A stretch of DNA of 64,000 nt from Cyclobacteriaceae bacterium (GTDB taxonomy: Bacteria; Bacteroidota; Bacteroidia; Cytophagales; Cyclobacteriaceae), in contig JAEUUF010000002.1 of the NCBI GenBank assembly GCA_016787645.1, positions 408,472 to 472,471 on the forward strand, read 5' to 3'. Of the stretch, positions 1 through 8,163 are shown one piece after another (within the stretch, counting starts at the first letter, position 1; each line of letters begins with the position of its first letter). The notes beneath the pieces are model-generated. The model did not search any database. It was not told the origin of the DNA and was given only the letters and a program-made list of their open reading frames with translations. A program made the position numbers and the translations under genes.

Positions 1-945
1 CTCATTCATTTGCAATCGCAAAAGATTGTGAAGGCGGAGGAGATTGCCGATCGTTTCGAAATCAGCACCCGCACGGTTTATCGGGATGTCAAGGCGCTCA
101 TGGAAGCGGGGGTACCCATCGGCTCGGAGGCCGGAACTGGCTATTTCATCGTGGACGGCTATCACCTTCCGCCGGTGATGTTCACCCAAGACGAAGCCGG
201 CGCCATGCTGGTGGCCGGAAAGCTGGTGGATAAACTCACTGACAAGTCGGTGCGGCAAGCGTATACCTCGGCGTTGCATAAAATTAAATCGGTACTCGAC
301 GCCAACGAAAAGGATCGACTCCAAAGCCTGGATGCCAGCGTGGAAGTCTTTCTCCGCTCGCGTTCGGAGGGTAACGCCCCGTCCGAATTTCCGGACCATT
401 TTATGACGGCCATCCAGCGGGCGGTGGCGGCGAGGACCGTATTGAAGATCACCTACACCAACCAGCAGGGCGAAAGCAGCCGGCGAGAAGTGGAGCCGTT
501 GGGTGTTACTTACTATGCCATGGGCTGGCATCTCATCGCCTGGTGCAAGCTTCGCCAGGAGTATCGCGATTTCCGGTCGGATCGGATTCGCGACCTGGTC
601 GATACGGGCCAATCTTTTGGAAAGAAAGATCACATTTCACTGCGGGAATATTTTGAGACCGTAGCTCGGGAGAACCGGGGGATGACTCCGGTAATTCTCC
701 TCTTTGACAAAGCCCGTCTGCGGGGACGTCCGCTCTATGGTAGCGTGCGCGAGACTGACCTCGGCGACCGGATCAGGGCGGAGTTCATGATGGACAACCT
801 TGAATCCATGGCACGATGGCTACTGATGTATGGCACCGCCGTCGAAGTGGAATCACCTGAGGAGTTGAAACATGCGCTGGTAAAGCTGGTGGAAGAGTTG
901 AAGGAGCACCATGGGGTGGGGAGTGTGGTGGGCAGTGACCGGTGA
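1..945 (+). CDS. YafY/DeoR-type WYL-domain transcriptional regulator (5' end cut off)
   Basis: The reading frame is open from base 1, so the N-terminus lies outside the window; the TTG at position 10 is internal. The visible protein starts inside a winged helix-turn-helix (ADRFEISTRTVYRDVKAL is the recognition-helix region of the HTH_11 type). After a linker it has a WYL domain, with VLKITYTN and EPLGVTYYAMGWHLIAWC as its core strands, and a WYL-associated C-terminal part. Such regulators sense a ligand, or in some systems nucleic acid, through the WYL domain and control nearby genes. The stop codon and the last two codons fall in the first units of a 7-bp repeat array. No defence gene lies beside it here, so a role as a general metabolic or stress regulator is my inference. 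Confidence 0.85.
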   Translation, partial: LIHLQSQKIVKAEEIADRFEISTRTVYRDVKALMEAGVPIGSEAGTGYFIVDGYHLPPVMFTQDEAGAMLVAGKLVDKLTDKSVRQAYTSALHKIKSVLDANEKDRLQSLDASVEVFLRSRSEGNAPSEFPDHFMTAIQRAVAARTVLKITYTNQQGESSRREVEPLGVTYYAMGWHLIAWCKLRQEYRDFRSDRIRDLVDTGQSFGKKDHISLREYFETVARENRGMTPVILLFDKARLRGRPLYGSVRETDLGDRIRAEFMMDNLESMARWLLMYGTAVEVESPEELKHALVKLVEELKEHHGVGSVVGSDR

Positions 946-1004
946 TCGGTGAACAGTGAACAGTAAACGGTGAAAAGTGATCGGTGATCAGTAATCGGTA
1001 GTAA
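935..1004. repeat. Ten-unit heptamer array, GTGATCG/GTGAACA family
   Basis: Ten consecutive 7-bp units without a phase break: GTGACCG, GTGATCG, GTGAACA, GTGAACA, GTAAACG, GTGAAAA, GTGATCG, GTGATCA, GTAATCG, GTAGTAA. The TGA of the preceding regulator (943-945) is in the second unit. The same family occurs at 11163-11225 and, inverted, at 24773-24814 and 25758-25807. Confidence 0.85.
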
Positions 1005-1025
1005 AATAGAAAGTATCCCGAACCA

Positions 1026-1074
1026 GCAACTAGTATCCAGTGCCCAGTACCCAGGGCCCAGAACCTAGAACCAA
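1026..1074. repeat. Seven-unit heptamer array, GTACCCA/GTGCCCA family
   Basis: Seven consecutive 7-bp units including GTATCCA, GTGCCCA, GTACCCA, GGGCCCA and GAACCTA, ending 4 bp before the aminotransferase ATG at 1079. The array lies where its promoter or leader should be. Related arrays are at 14050-14084, 15903-15944 and, inverted, 15777-15832 and 34927-34975. Confidence 0.8.
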
Positions 1075-1078
1075 TCTT

Positions 1079-2350
1079 ATGACCAAATCATCATCATCTC
1101 CGCGTCGCGAATTTCTTCGAAAATTGTTTGTTGGTGCGGCGGCTACTATGACCCTGCCCTCATTGGCGGCAGCGGGGCCGGTACCTGAAATGCCGGTTGA
1201 CGGTGATCCTCTTGACGAACGGTACTGGGAGATGATTAAACAGCAGTTTGCGGTGCCCACCAACCGGGTGATGATGAATGCGGCCAACTTGTGCCCGCCG
1301 CCGTATGGTGTGGCGCAGAAGGTAGAGCAAACACTCACTGACCTGGGTCAGGATGTTTCATTTCAGTTCAGGGATAAGTTTGATGTCATCCGAGTTACCT
1401 CGCTGGAGAAATTGTCTGCCTACCTCGGGGTGTCGAAAGATGAAGTAGCGATCACTCGCAATACCTCGGAAGGCAACAACATCATCGTCAACGGCTTCGA
1501 TCTCAAGGCCGGGGATGAAGTGGTTTTGTGGGATGAGAACCACGAGAGCAACCTCATTTCATGGGAGTACCGGGCCAAGCGACTCGGGTTTACCGTGAAG
1601 AAAGTTACCCTGCCGGCGAACCCTGCGAGCAAGGAAGAAATCATCCAGCAGTTCCAGAAAGCGATGACTTCCCGGACCCGGGTGCTCGCTTTCTCCCACA
1701 TCAGCAATCACAACGCCATTGTACTTCCTGCCCGTGAACTTTGTGCGTTGGCGCGGAGCAAGAACATCCTCACGCATATCGACGGTGCGCAGTCCTTTGG
1801 TTTCATGGATTTGAACTTAAAGGAACTCGGTTGCGATTCGTACACCGGCAGCCTGCACAAGTGGTTCATGGGGCCGTTTGAGACTGGAGTACTTTATTTG
1901 CGTAAGGAGCTGGTGGACCGGCTCTGGCCACAGATCATCAGTGCAGGATGGGCGGAGAGTGCCAAGAGTGTGGATGCCCGCTACGGAATATTGGGACAGC
2001 GCAACGAAGCGATGCCGGCGGCGATTCCGGAGGCGGTCGACTTTCATTTAAAGATTGGCAAGCCGGTGGTCGAGGCGCGGGTGCGCGAACTCAATCGCTA
2101 TCTGCGGGCCCAGCTGGCGGCCAAAGTGCCCAACGTTCAGTTCACCTCACCGGAAGCGTTGACGGCCAACATTACCTTCTTCAATGTTCCCGGGAAGACC
2201 TCCGACCAAATCTACCGGGAGTTGTACAGCACATATGGCATTGCCAGTGCCCCGATGGCAGGGGTGCGGCTTTCGCCGAATATTTACATCACGATGGGTG
2301 ATATCGACCGGGTTGTGGATGCGGTGACCAGGATTGCTCGTGGCGCATGA
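1079..2350 (+). CDS. Tat-exported class V PLP-dependent aminotransferase
   Basis: A 423-residue member of the class V aminotransferase / cysteine desulfurase-like fold, closest in feel to isopenicillin-N-epimerase-like proteins. An Asp that would bind the PLP ring nitrogen is at about D235 (HIDGAQSFG), and the Schiff-base lysine is about K261 in the motif SLHKW. The N-terminus carries a twin-arginine signal (SPRREFLRKLF followed by a hydrophobic AAATMTLPSLAAA stretch), so the folded holoenzyme is probably exported to the periplasm. I chose the ATG at 1079; an in-frame GTG at 1040 exists only because the upstream repeat is open. No partner gene indicates the substrate. Confidence 0.85.
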   Translation: MTKSSSSPRREFLRKLFVGAAATMTLPSLAAAGPVPEMPVDGDPLDERYWEMIKQQFAVPTNRVMMNAANLCPPPYGVAQKVEQTLTDLGQDVSFQFRDKFDVIRVTSLEKLSAYLGVSKDEVAITRNTSEGNNIIVNGFDLKAGDEVVLWDENHESNLISWEYRAKRLGFTVKKVTLPANPASKEEIIQQFQKAMTSRTRVLAFSHISNHNAIVLPARELCALARSKNILTHIDGAQSFGFMDLNLKELGCDSYTGSLHKWFMGPFETGVLYLRKELVDRLWPQIISAGWAESAKSVDARYGILGQRNEAMPAAIPEAVDFHLKIGKPVVEARVRELNRYLRAQLAAKVPNVQFTSPEALTANITFFNVPGKTSDQIYRELYSTYGIASAPMAGVRLSPNIYITMGDIDRVVDAVTRIARGA

Positions 2351-2455
2351 TTCAGGCTTATCCGGAAATCCTCCGTTAATAGTTGGAAACTAATTTTTTT
2401 AATTTCCCATTACTCTTGACATAGGGCTGTCAGGGGTCGCTCGTTTATTCGTACC

Positions 2456-2716
2456 ATGAGAAACGTATTGGTATTTGCCACTTCGGTGGATTCTGCCCTG
2501 GCGGCGCGGTCGCTGAGGCATCCGCTGGATCTGCTGGTCGGGTCGTCGGGTTGGAATTTTGACCTCGACGATTGTGACCGGGTCCTGCGGGTGATCCACC
2601 CGATTGATCCGGGTGAGATTGTCCAGCTCCTTCACGACCATGGCTTCCAGTGCCGTGAACTCGGTGATGAAGTACTTAGTGTAGCGGAATCGATCACACA
2701 AAAAATGGTATCATGA
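2456..2716 (+). CDS. Small protein with HMA-like (ferredoxin-like) pattern
   Basis: An 86-residue protein starting MRNVLVFATSVDS. The pattern of a first strand, a helix, WNFDLDDCDRVLRVI and a late helix HDHGFQCREL resembles the small metal-binding-domain-like proteins common in Bacteroidota, though it lacks the CxxC of true heavy-metal domains. Its stop overlaps the next start (ATGA at 2713-2716), so the two genes are translationally coupled. Its function is unknown; the family impression comes from memory of sequence pattern only. Confidence 0.7.
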   Translation: MRNVLVFATSVDSALAARSLRHPLDLLVGSSGWNFDLDDCDRVLRVIHPIDPGEIVQLLHDHGFQCRELGDEVLSVAESITQKMVS

Positions 2717-3228
2717 GGAAAGTAATTCTCGGCGTCGCGGTTTCGCTCGATGGCTATATCGAAGGACCCAAGGGGGAATTTGACTGGTGTTTCACTGACC
2801 AGGATTACGGCATGTCGGAGTTTTTCAAAAGGATTGATGCGTTGTTCATGGGACGGAAATCTTTTGAGCTTGCCCAATCGATGGGAGGTGAAAGTCCATG
2901 GAAAGGGATTACGACCTATGTATTTTCCAATACGTTGAAGACGATCAGCGTCGCCGATACTCGACTCGTTTCTGGTGATACCCTCGAAGAAGTGAAGAAG
3001 ATCAAGGAATCGCCTGGTAAGGACATCTGGCTGTTTGGCGGTGCTGAGTTGACTTCATCACTGATGAATGCTAACCTCGTTGATGAATGTTGGCTTTCGG
3101 TGCATCCTATCCTGCTGGGGGGTGGGAAGCCGCTTTTTCAGTCTTTAAAGAATAGAAAAAACCTTGTACTCCTCAAGGTAAATCAATACGCAACTGGTTT
3201 GGTCTCACTTTGCTATGGCACGTCGTGA
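2713..3228 (+). CDS. Dihydrofolate reductase family protein (RibD C-terminal type)
   Basis: A 171-residue protein with the DHFR/RibD C-terminal fold: an initial VILGVAVSLDGYIEG strand-loop, the FMGRKSFE nucleotide-binding segment, DIWLFGGAEL (the GG loop that contacts NADPH) and ECWLSVHPILLGGGKPLF. This matches the YyaP/YwjB group, whose physiological substrates are mostly unknown. It is the second gene of a coupled pair with the 86-residue protein upstream. It converges with the lipoprotein gene at 3241 across only 12 bp. Confidence 0.85.
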   Translation: MRKVILGVAVSLDGYIEGPKGEFDWCFTDQDYGMSEFFKRIDALFMGRKSFELAQSMGGESPWKGITTYVFSNTLKTISVADTRLVSGDTLEEVKKIKESPGKDIWLFGGAELTSSLMNANLVDECWLSVHPILLGGGKPLFQSLKNRKNLVLLKVNQYATGLVSLCYGTS

Positions 3229-3240
3229 GGGGACGTTCGA

Positions 3241-4008
3241 CTAATTGCAGGTGTAGGTAATGGTTTGTGTGATGGTTGCAGCTGGGAAGGTAACCACCAT
3301 GTTGATGGATGTCGGATACCCGCTGGCGTTAAACACGTAGTCAAGATTGACTTCAGAAGGTGACGGAGTGATGCTGTGGATGATCTTCCTGGGATAATTA
3401 TCTGTAAAATAAGTTGGAACGGGAGTGCCATTGTACCGGATCAGGCGACTTTCATATTCATAAGTCGAGGTATAAGCGGGAGTCGAATCCACGGTGGTCA
3501 CCGTAGATGAGTAATTCTTTGTTGTATTGTTAGGATAAGTGTATTCTACCGTCGTAAGCTGGCCACAGGAAGTGCAAGAACTAAATCCAGTCCTTTCCAC
3601 ATGGGTGATCAACTGTCCATCAGCGTTATACGTGTAGGCCTTTACTATCCAAAGCGGATTACCAACATCGGAAATGTAAAGCGAGTCGCGAATAAGTTGA
3701 TGGCCGTTGCCGTAGAAATAGAATTCTTTAAAACCAGTGGAAGCATCCTGGATTATCAGACGGCCCTCGTTGTCATAGGTGTAGGTGGTCGTCCAGGAGG
3801 TAGCATCCATGACAGATTGCGATGATATAATCTGGCCTCCAGTGCTGTAATTGAAGGTAGTGGTAGTGGTCTGGCCGTCATTATTTATTGAAGTGCTAAT
3901 GATGCGACAGGATTGAGGGGCGGCATCGTCCTTCTTGGTGCAAGAGGAGAAAATTGCTGCAGTGACCACGAGGGTCATAACGGAAGTACGAACTCTTTTC
4001 ATCATCAT
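3241..4008 (-). CDS. Lipoprotein with YD/RHS-like strand repeats
   Basis: A 255-residue protein with a lipoprotein signal (hydrophobic VMTLVVTAAIFSSC with lipobox cysteine near residue 22). The remainder is rich in Thr, Tyr and Asn, with recurring strand units such as TYTYDNEGRLI, AYTYNADGQLI and LDYVFNASGYPT. These match the YD-repeat / DUF4595-like beta-rich surface lipoproteins of Bacteroidota. It probably sits on the outer membrane. Three Met codons at the start (4008, 4005, 4002) are equally possible. It diverges from the YkgJ-type gene with about 50 bp between starts, so the promoters must be closely packed. Confidence 0.75.
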   Translation of the reverse strand: MMMKRVRTSVMTLVVTAAIFSSCTKKDDAAPQSCRIISTSINNDGQTTTTTFNYSTGGQIISSQSVMDATSWTTTYTYDNEGRLIIQDASTGFKEFYFYGNGHQLIRDSLYISDVGNPLWIVKAYTYNADGQLITHVERTGFSSCTSCGQLTTVEYTYPNNTTKNYSSTVTTVDSTPAYTSTYEYESRLIRYNGTPVPTYFTDNYPRKIIHSITPSPSEVNLDYVFNASGYPTSINMVVTFPAATITQTITYTCN

Positions 4009-4058
4009 ACTAAAATAGGAAATTCGGGTTAGCGACTCAATGTCTACCTTTGAGAATT

Positions 4059-4649
4059 ATGCGCCTTGAAGAGCTTTCCGAGCAGGTTCAGGATTTGTTC
4101 AGCAGATTGGATGAATCCATCAGCCAGTTTCAATCGGCCACGACCCTGCATTGCGGTTGGGGTTGCGGAAAGTGCTGCTTCAAACCCGATATTGAAGCGA
4201 CGCCACTCGAGTTTATTCCCTTTGCACTTCACTTGTATAAATCAGGTCGTGCCGATGAGTGGTATGAAAAACTGAGGTCAACCCAGGATCCGGTCTGCAT
4301 GATTCTAAACCCCACCAGCGATGCGCAGGGGTTGTGTTCGGAGTACAAGCACCGCGGACTCATCTGCAGACTGTTTGGTTATTCGGCGCGAACCAACAAG
4401 TATGGGAAGAAGGAGATGGTCACTTGCTCTATTATCAAGACAGAACAAGCCGACGCCTACCAGCGGGCGGAAGCCGCGATAGACAATGAACTGGCGGTAC
4501 CCGTGATGAATCAGTATTATCTCCAATTGACGTCTATCGACCCTGAACTGGCCCGCGATTTTTATCCCATCAATGTAGCCATCCGCAAAGCCCTGGAGAC
4601 CGTGCTGCAGTATTATACCTACCACGACCAGGAGGATACAGATCGTTGA
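4059..4649 (+). CDS. YkgJ-family cysteine-cluster protein
   Basis: A 196-residue protein with the family's signature Cys cluster at C32, C36, C39 and C40 (CGWGCGKCC), plus later cysteines in DPVCMIL, GLCSEYKHRGLICRLFGYS and VTCSI. The CxxxCxxCC ... C ... CR pattern is that of the YkgJ/CxxCxxCC family, thought to bind zinc or an Fe-S cluster. I chose the ATG at 4059; a TTG nine bases upstream is also open. There is no informative neighbour. Function unknown. Confidence 0.8.
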   Translation: MRLEELSEQVQDLFSRLDESISQFQSATTLHCGWGCGKCCFKPDIEATPLEFIPFALHLYKSGRADEWYEKLRSTQDPVCMILNPTSDAQGLCSEYKHRGLICRLFGYSARTNKYGKKEMVTCSIIKTEQADAYQRAEAAIDNELAVPVMNQYYLQLTSIDPELARDFYPINVAIRKALETVLQYYTYHDQEDTDR

Positions 4650-4659
4650 ATAAGTAATT

Positions 4660-4872
4660 CTATTTTGGTTTTACGATCTCCGATGAGAATACCTGGAGAA
4701 CTTTTGCAGAAATGCGGGGAAGCACCGTGCGGGGTGCGGCGGTAGTACTGCTTGGTTTCATGGCGCCCGACCGTTTCAGGGGACCTGACCAAACGATCGT
4801 CGTCAGTGTCACCAGGACCGCTACCGCGATCCCGAGAAGCACCAGCCATAACCGATCAGTCAATGTTTTCAT
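4660..4872 (-). CDS. Small single-span membrane protein
   Basis: A 70-residue protein starting MKTLTDRLWLVLLGIAVAVL: one N-terminal transmembrane helix (about residues 8-28), then a basic, Ser/Pro-rich tail ending IVKPK. An upstream in-frame extension to 4962 exists, but the ATG at 4872 puts the membrane helix at the usual position. I do not recognise the family. It converges with the YkgJ-type gene. Confidence 0.5.
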   Translation of the reverse strand: MKTLTDRLWLVLLGIAVAVLVTLTTIVWSGPLKRSGAMKPSSTTAAPRTVLPRISAKVLQVFSSEIVKPK

Positions 4873-5099
4873 ACGATGGGAACTCTTTGGCAAATGCGAT
4901 ACCACTTCAAAAACCTTCAAATTTAACCAGATTTTGAGGGGGCCCTGTTCAATCCCGTACACCCTGGTTATTCTTTTCGTACAGTAATACCCCTGTTTTG
5001 GTACAGGGTTACAATATGGCCACCCAGATTATTCAAGGCCGGATGACCTATTTTCTGTTTACATTTGTTGCAGCATCAAGACCATTATTACACGGTATC

Positions 5100-5660
5100 A
5101 TGAAGAAGTACTTTCTCCTGGTATTTTTCGCAGCAGTGACCTCCCTCGCCTTTGGGCAGGAAGCAGCCAGCAGCCCGGTGCAATGGATGTCCTTCGAAGA
5201 GGCAGTGCAGCGCTCCAAGGTCGAGAAGCGCAAGATTTTCATTGATGTTTACACGGACTGGTGCGGCTGGTGCAAAGTCATGGATAAGAATACCTTCAGC
5301 GAGGCCAATGTGGCCAAAGTCCTGAACGAGAAATTCTACCCGGTGAAATTTGACGCAGAACAAACAAAGGACATTGAATTTGATGGACGTACGTTCAAGT
5401 TCATCCCCCAGGGAAACAAGGGTGTGCATGAACTGGCCGTGGCTCTCCTGAACAGCCAGATGTCCTACCCGACGGTTGTTTTTCTTGATGAGAATTTCAG
5501 GATGATCCAGCCGCTCCCCGGCTACCAGAAGGCTCCCGATTTTCATCGCATCATCCAGTTTATCGGCGAGGACTATTTCAAGAAAATGAAGTGGTCGGAA
5601 TTTCAGACCGTCTACAAGTCCCCTTACACGGATACCCCCGGAAACGGCTCCGGCCACTGA
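5100..5660 (+). CDS. Periplasmic thioredoxin-family protein
   Basis: A 186-residue protein. The ATG at 5100 gives a clean Sec signal peptide (MKKYFLLVFFAAVTSLAFG, cleavage near Q20). The thioredoxin active site is CGWC at C55-C58 (DVYTDWCGWCKVMD), typical of the Thioredoxin_7/DUF255-like group, and the cis-proline is in MSYPTVVFLDE. It probably reduces or exchanges disulfides in the periplasm. It is followed by a strong hairpin terminator, so it is likely the last gene of its transcript. Confidence 0.85.
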   Translation: MKKYFLLVFFAAVTSLAFGQEAASSPVQWMSFEEAVQRSKVEKRKIFIDVYTDWCGWCKVMDKNTFSEANVAKVLNEKFYPVKFDAEQTKDIEFDGRTFKFIPQGNKGVHELAVALLNSQMSYPTVVFLDENFRMIQPLPGYQKAPDFHRIIQFIGEDYFKKMKWSEFQTVYKSPYTDTPGNGSGH

Positions 5661-5676
5661 GCGATTTTCAACCCAT

Positions 5677-5702
5677 AAAAAAACCCTCTTTACGAGGGTT
5701 TT
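5677..5702. terminator. Bidirectional intrinsic terminator
   Basis: Stem AAAACCCTC (5680-5688) pairs with GAGGGTTTT (5694-5702) around a 5-nt loop. An A-run precedes it and a T-run ends it, so it can stop transcription from both the thioredoxin gene and the convergent small ORF at 5724. Confidence 0.8.
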
Positions 5703-5723
5703 GTATTTCTTGGCCAGGGAGAA

Positions 5724-5864
5724 TTAATGGTTTTCCCCGGATTGCTCTTCTTCTTTCTTCACTTTTTCCGCGTCCACAAACGCGAGAGCGTTGACAAACC
5801 CGATGATAATGGCAACGATCAGGACAAACAGGTTGGCGCCATCTCCGACTACTTGGTAGAACAT
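5724..5864 (-). CDS. 46-residue single-span membrane microprotein
   Basis: An open frame of 46 codons from ATG (5864) to TAA (5724). It starts MFYQVVGDGANLFVLIVAII, continues with IGFVNALAFVDAE, and ends in a highly charged tail (KVKKEEEQSGENH). This is a convincing N-out or N-in transmembrane helix with a cytosolic-type charged end. It fills the gap between the HD-hydrolase gene and the shared terminator, which lies 21 bp beyond its stop. I do not recognise the family; its realness is inferred from composition and placement. Confidence 0.55.
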   Translation of the reverse strand: MFYQVVGDGANLFVLIVAIIIGFVNALAFVDAEKVKKEEEQSGENH

Positions 5865-5934
5865 AGGTCAGTGGTTATTGAATTCAAATGTAAGGGTTCC
5901 GCGCTATTTGATCCAAACAAGCCCTTAAATTTCC

Positions 5935-6477
5935 TCAGATGGCCAGCTCCGCCCTGTTTTGCCTGAGCACGTCGATAATGAAAGAAATGTGCCCGGCGAG
6001 GTCAACACCGAAAAGTTCTGCCCCCTTGTATACTTCCTCCCGGTCAACCTTGGCGGCAAAGCCTTTGTCCTTGAGTTTTTTGATGACCGACTTCGCTTCC
6101 AGGCTGGCAATGCCATCGGGCCGAACCTGGGCACAGGCAACGATAAAGCCAGTAAGCTCATCGCACGCCAGCAGAGCCTTATCCAGGAGGGTTTCATAGG
6201 CCACACCCCATTTAGTATAGTGCGCAGCAATGGCGTGGGCGATTACCTCGTTGCCGGATTCGCGGAGCTTTTCTACGATCACGTTGGGGTGCTTGTCGGG
6301 ATAGGCTTCATAGTCAGCGTCATGAAGCAAGCCGGCAATGGCCCAGGTCTCTGGATCTTCGCCCAGTTTTTTGGCATACGCTTCCATGACCAGTTCGACC
6401 GTCCGCATATGGCGGAGCAGGCTGGCACTTTGGGTAAGGGAGGCGAGGAGGGTACGTGCTTCTTCTCGAGTAATCAT
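5935..6477 (-). CDS. HD-domain hydrolase
   Basis: A 180-residue protein with an HD metal-dependent phosphohydrolase domain: a first His at H23 (LLRHMRTVE), the HD doublet at H52-D53 (GLLHDADYEAYP), a further His in IAHAIAAHYTKWG, and a distal Asp in LLACDELTGF. This is the predicted-hydrolase type with a C-terminal helical part. Its start overlaps the stop of the TPR gene (ATGA at 6474-6477), so both are made from one transcript. Substrate unknown. Confidence 0.85.
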   Translation of the reverse strand: MITREEARTLLASLTQSASLLRHMRTVELVMEAYAKKLGEDPETWAIAGLLHDADYEAYPDKHPNVIVEKLRESGNEVIAHAIAAHYTKWGVAYETLLDKALLACDELTGFIVACAQVRPDGIASLEAKSVIKKLKDKGFAAKVDREEVYKGAELFGVDLAGHISFIIDVLRQNRAELAI

Positions 6478-7613
6478 TGGGGCTGTCTTCTTTTGCGCCA
6501 GTAAAGCATGTTGAATCCCGCAATGCCGATGATCAACGCCAGTACGCCGGCGACAATGATGATTTGGGCGTTGCGGAGTTTCAGCGTTTTGTTCTGGTCG
6601 CTGAGCTGGAGTTCTTCGAGGGCATTCTCCTTCTCCTGGAGTTGCAAAGCCATGTCCATCTGGGTAATTCGACGCGTGCTTTCCTCACCAAAGACTTTCT
6701 CACGCGCGCCGTCATACTTGAGCAAGGTTTCATAAGCCTCCTTCATCTTTCCCTGCCGGGCAAAATTGGCCGACATGCTTTTGAGGATCTGGGGGAGCAT
6801 GTAGTTAGCCTGCAGTTCCGCAGCGAGGGCCAGTGCATCATCGAGGTATTTTTGGGCTTGTTTGGGCTGAGCCGCCTTTTCATACATCTCGCCCAGGTTG
6901 GAAAGGATCGACAATTCCGTTGACCGGTTGCCTTGCTTGCGCACCAGTTCAAGCGCCTGCTGGTAAAAGTCGCCGGCACGCTGGTAGTTGCCCTGGCGGT
7001 AATAGACGCTGCCAATGTTCACCAGGGGATCCACGAAAGTGATACCTGCTTTCTCCGCCAGTTTCCAGGCGTCGGTATAATAGGTGAGAGCCTTGTCGTA
7101 GAGTTGCAGGTCGCTGTGGAGATTGCCCAGGTTGTTCATCGACCCGATGATCTGGTCCGTATTGCCGAGCGCGACAAAGCCTTGGTTGGATTCTTCATAA
7201 AAGGTCAACGCCTGGGAGTAATTCCGTTTCATGGAATAGATGGTGGCGATGTTGTTCTTGGTGGTTGCTATGCCTTCGGCGTTCTGGAGCGTTGTATACA
7301 GTTCGAGCGACTTCAAGTAATTGGCGAGGGCAAGGTCAAGTGCACCCTGATTTCGGTAGGCAACACCGAGGTTATTGAACGAGGCGGCCATTCCTTTTTT
7401 ATCCCCGATCTTTTCTGCCAGGATCATCGCTTCGCGGGTGTAACCGACTGCGGCAATGGGGTCCGAACTGATATAAGCCCTGAACAGCTCGTTCATGACC
7501 TTAACCCTTTCAACACCCTGCGCGGTCTTTAATTGGTTTTCCAGGCTGTCGATCGTACCTGCATAGGTGGCCAATGCAGCGAAGAAGCAGACGCTACTGA
7601 TTAAATACTTCAT
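6474..7613 (-). CDS. Exported TPR-repeat protein with C-terminal membrane anchor
   Basis: A 379-residue protein with a signal peptide (MKYLISSVCFFAALATYAG). About six tetratricopeptide repeats follow (for instance ASFNNLGVAYRNQGALDLAL and TTKNNIATIYSMKRNYSQAL), then a helical coiled segment rich in E, K and Q. A transmembrane helix near the end (IIIVAGVLALIIGIAGF) is followed by a basic WRKRRQPQ tail. This is the sensory half of Bacteroidota TPR histidine kinases without the kinase, so it may be a scaffold or a truncated sensor. It is coupled to the HD hydrolase downstream. Confidence 0.8.
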   Translation of the reverse strand: MKYLISSVCFFAALATYAGTIDSLENQLKTAQGVERVKVMNELFRAYISSDPIAAVGYTREAMILAEKIGDKKGMAASFNNLGVAYRNQGALDLALANYLKSLELYTTLQNAEGIATTKNNIATIYSMKRNYSQALTFYEESNQGFVALGNTDQIIGSMNNLGNLHSDLQLYDKALTYYTDAWKLAEKAGITFVDPLVNIGSVYYRQGNYQRAGDFYQQALELVRKQGNRSTELSILSNLGEMYEKAAQPKQAQKYLDDALALAAELQANYMLPQILKSMSANFARQGKMKEAYETLLKYDGAREKVFGEESTRRITQMDMALQLQEKENALEELQLSDQNKTLKLRNAQIIIVAGVLALIIGIAGFNMLYWRKRRQPQ

Positions 7614-7670
7614 AGCGATAAAATTAAGACATTAATCACAACCGCCACGGAATAGCTTCGGGGCAGACCG

Positions 7671-8075
7671 CTAAAACATCACCGGCCTGAGAATGACATC
7701 CACCCGCCGGTTCATGACGCGGCCGAGCGAGGAGGCGTTGTCATACACCGGGTTCTCCAGGCCCCAGTCCTTGATGTGGATCAGTTTGTCGGGAATGTCA
7801 TTTTGGGTCAGCAAGTGAAAAACCATTTCGCTGCGCATCTGGGAGAGCCACTCGTTATACCGGCGGCCCCCGATGGGGTCGGTATGGCTAATGAGCTGGA
7901 TCTCATACTTGTCGAGCAGGTTGGGAATGGAATCGAGCCAATGCAGCAGGTCGGAGGCCTGGGCTTCATCAATGAAGTAGCTGCCGCCGTCGAAATAGAT
8001 GCTCTTCCGAAGTTCGTCCTTCTGACCGTAAGCCAGGGTACCGGTAAGAACCAATATCGCCAACACACGCAACAT
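7671..8075 (-). CDS. OmpA-like peptidoglycan-associated protein
   Basis: A 134-residue protein with a signal peptide (MLRVLAILVLTGTLAYG) and a single OmpA C-terminal-like domain. The segments IQLISHTDPIGGRRYNEWLSQMRSE and RVMNRRVDVIL hold the conserved Asp and Arg that bind diaminopimelate in this family. It is much shorter than OmpA porins and has no beta-barrel, so it is probably a small periplasmic or outer-membrane-linked peptidoglycan binder. A TATCTTTA box on the minus strand at about 8085-8092 is a plausible -7 element. Confidence 0.8.
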   Translation of the reverse strand: MLRVLAILVLTGTLAYGQKDELRKSIYFDGGSYFIDEAQASDLLHWLDSIPNLLDKYEIQLISHTDPIGGRRYNEWLSQMRSEMVFHLLTQNDIPDKLIHIKDWGLENPVYDNASSLGRVMNRRVDVILRPVMF

Positions 8076-8163
8076 TCAACTAAAGATACGAAGGGAGATA
8101 TAAATGGTTATCCTTAGCTTTAAAGACATTTTGTCCTTGAAGGAGAAATTAAAACGGCTGTTT

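Noticed and set aside
1040-1078. In-frame GTG start that would lengthen the aminotransferase by 13 residues
   Set aside because: The added codons are heptamer repeat and would push the twin-arginine signal inside the protein.
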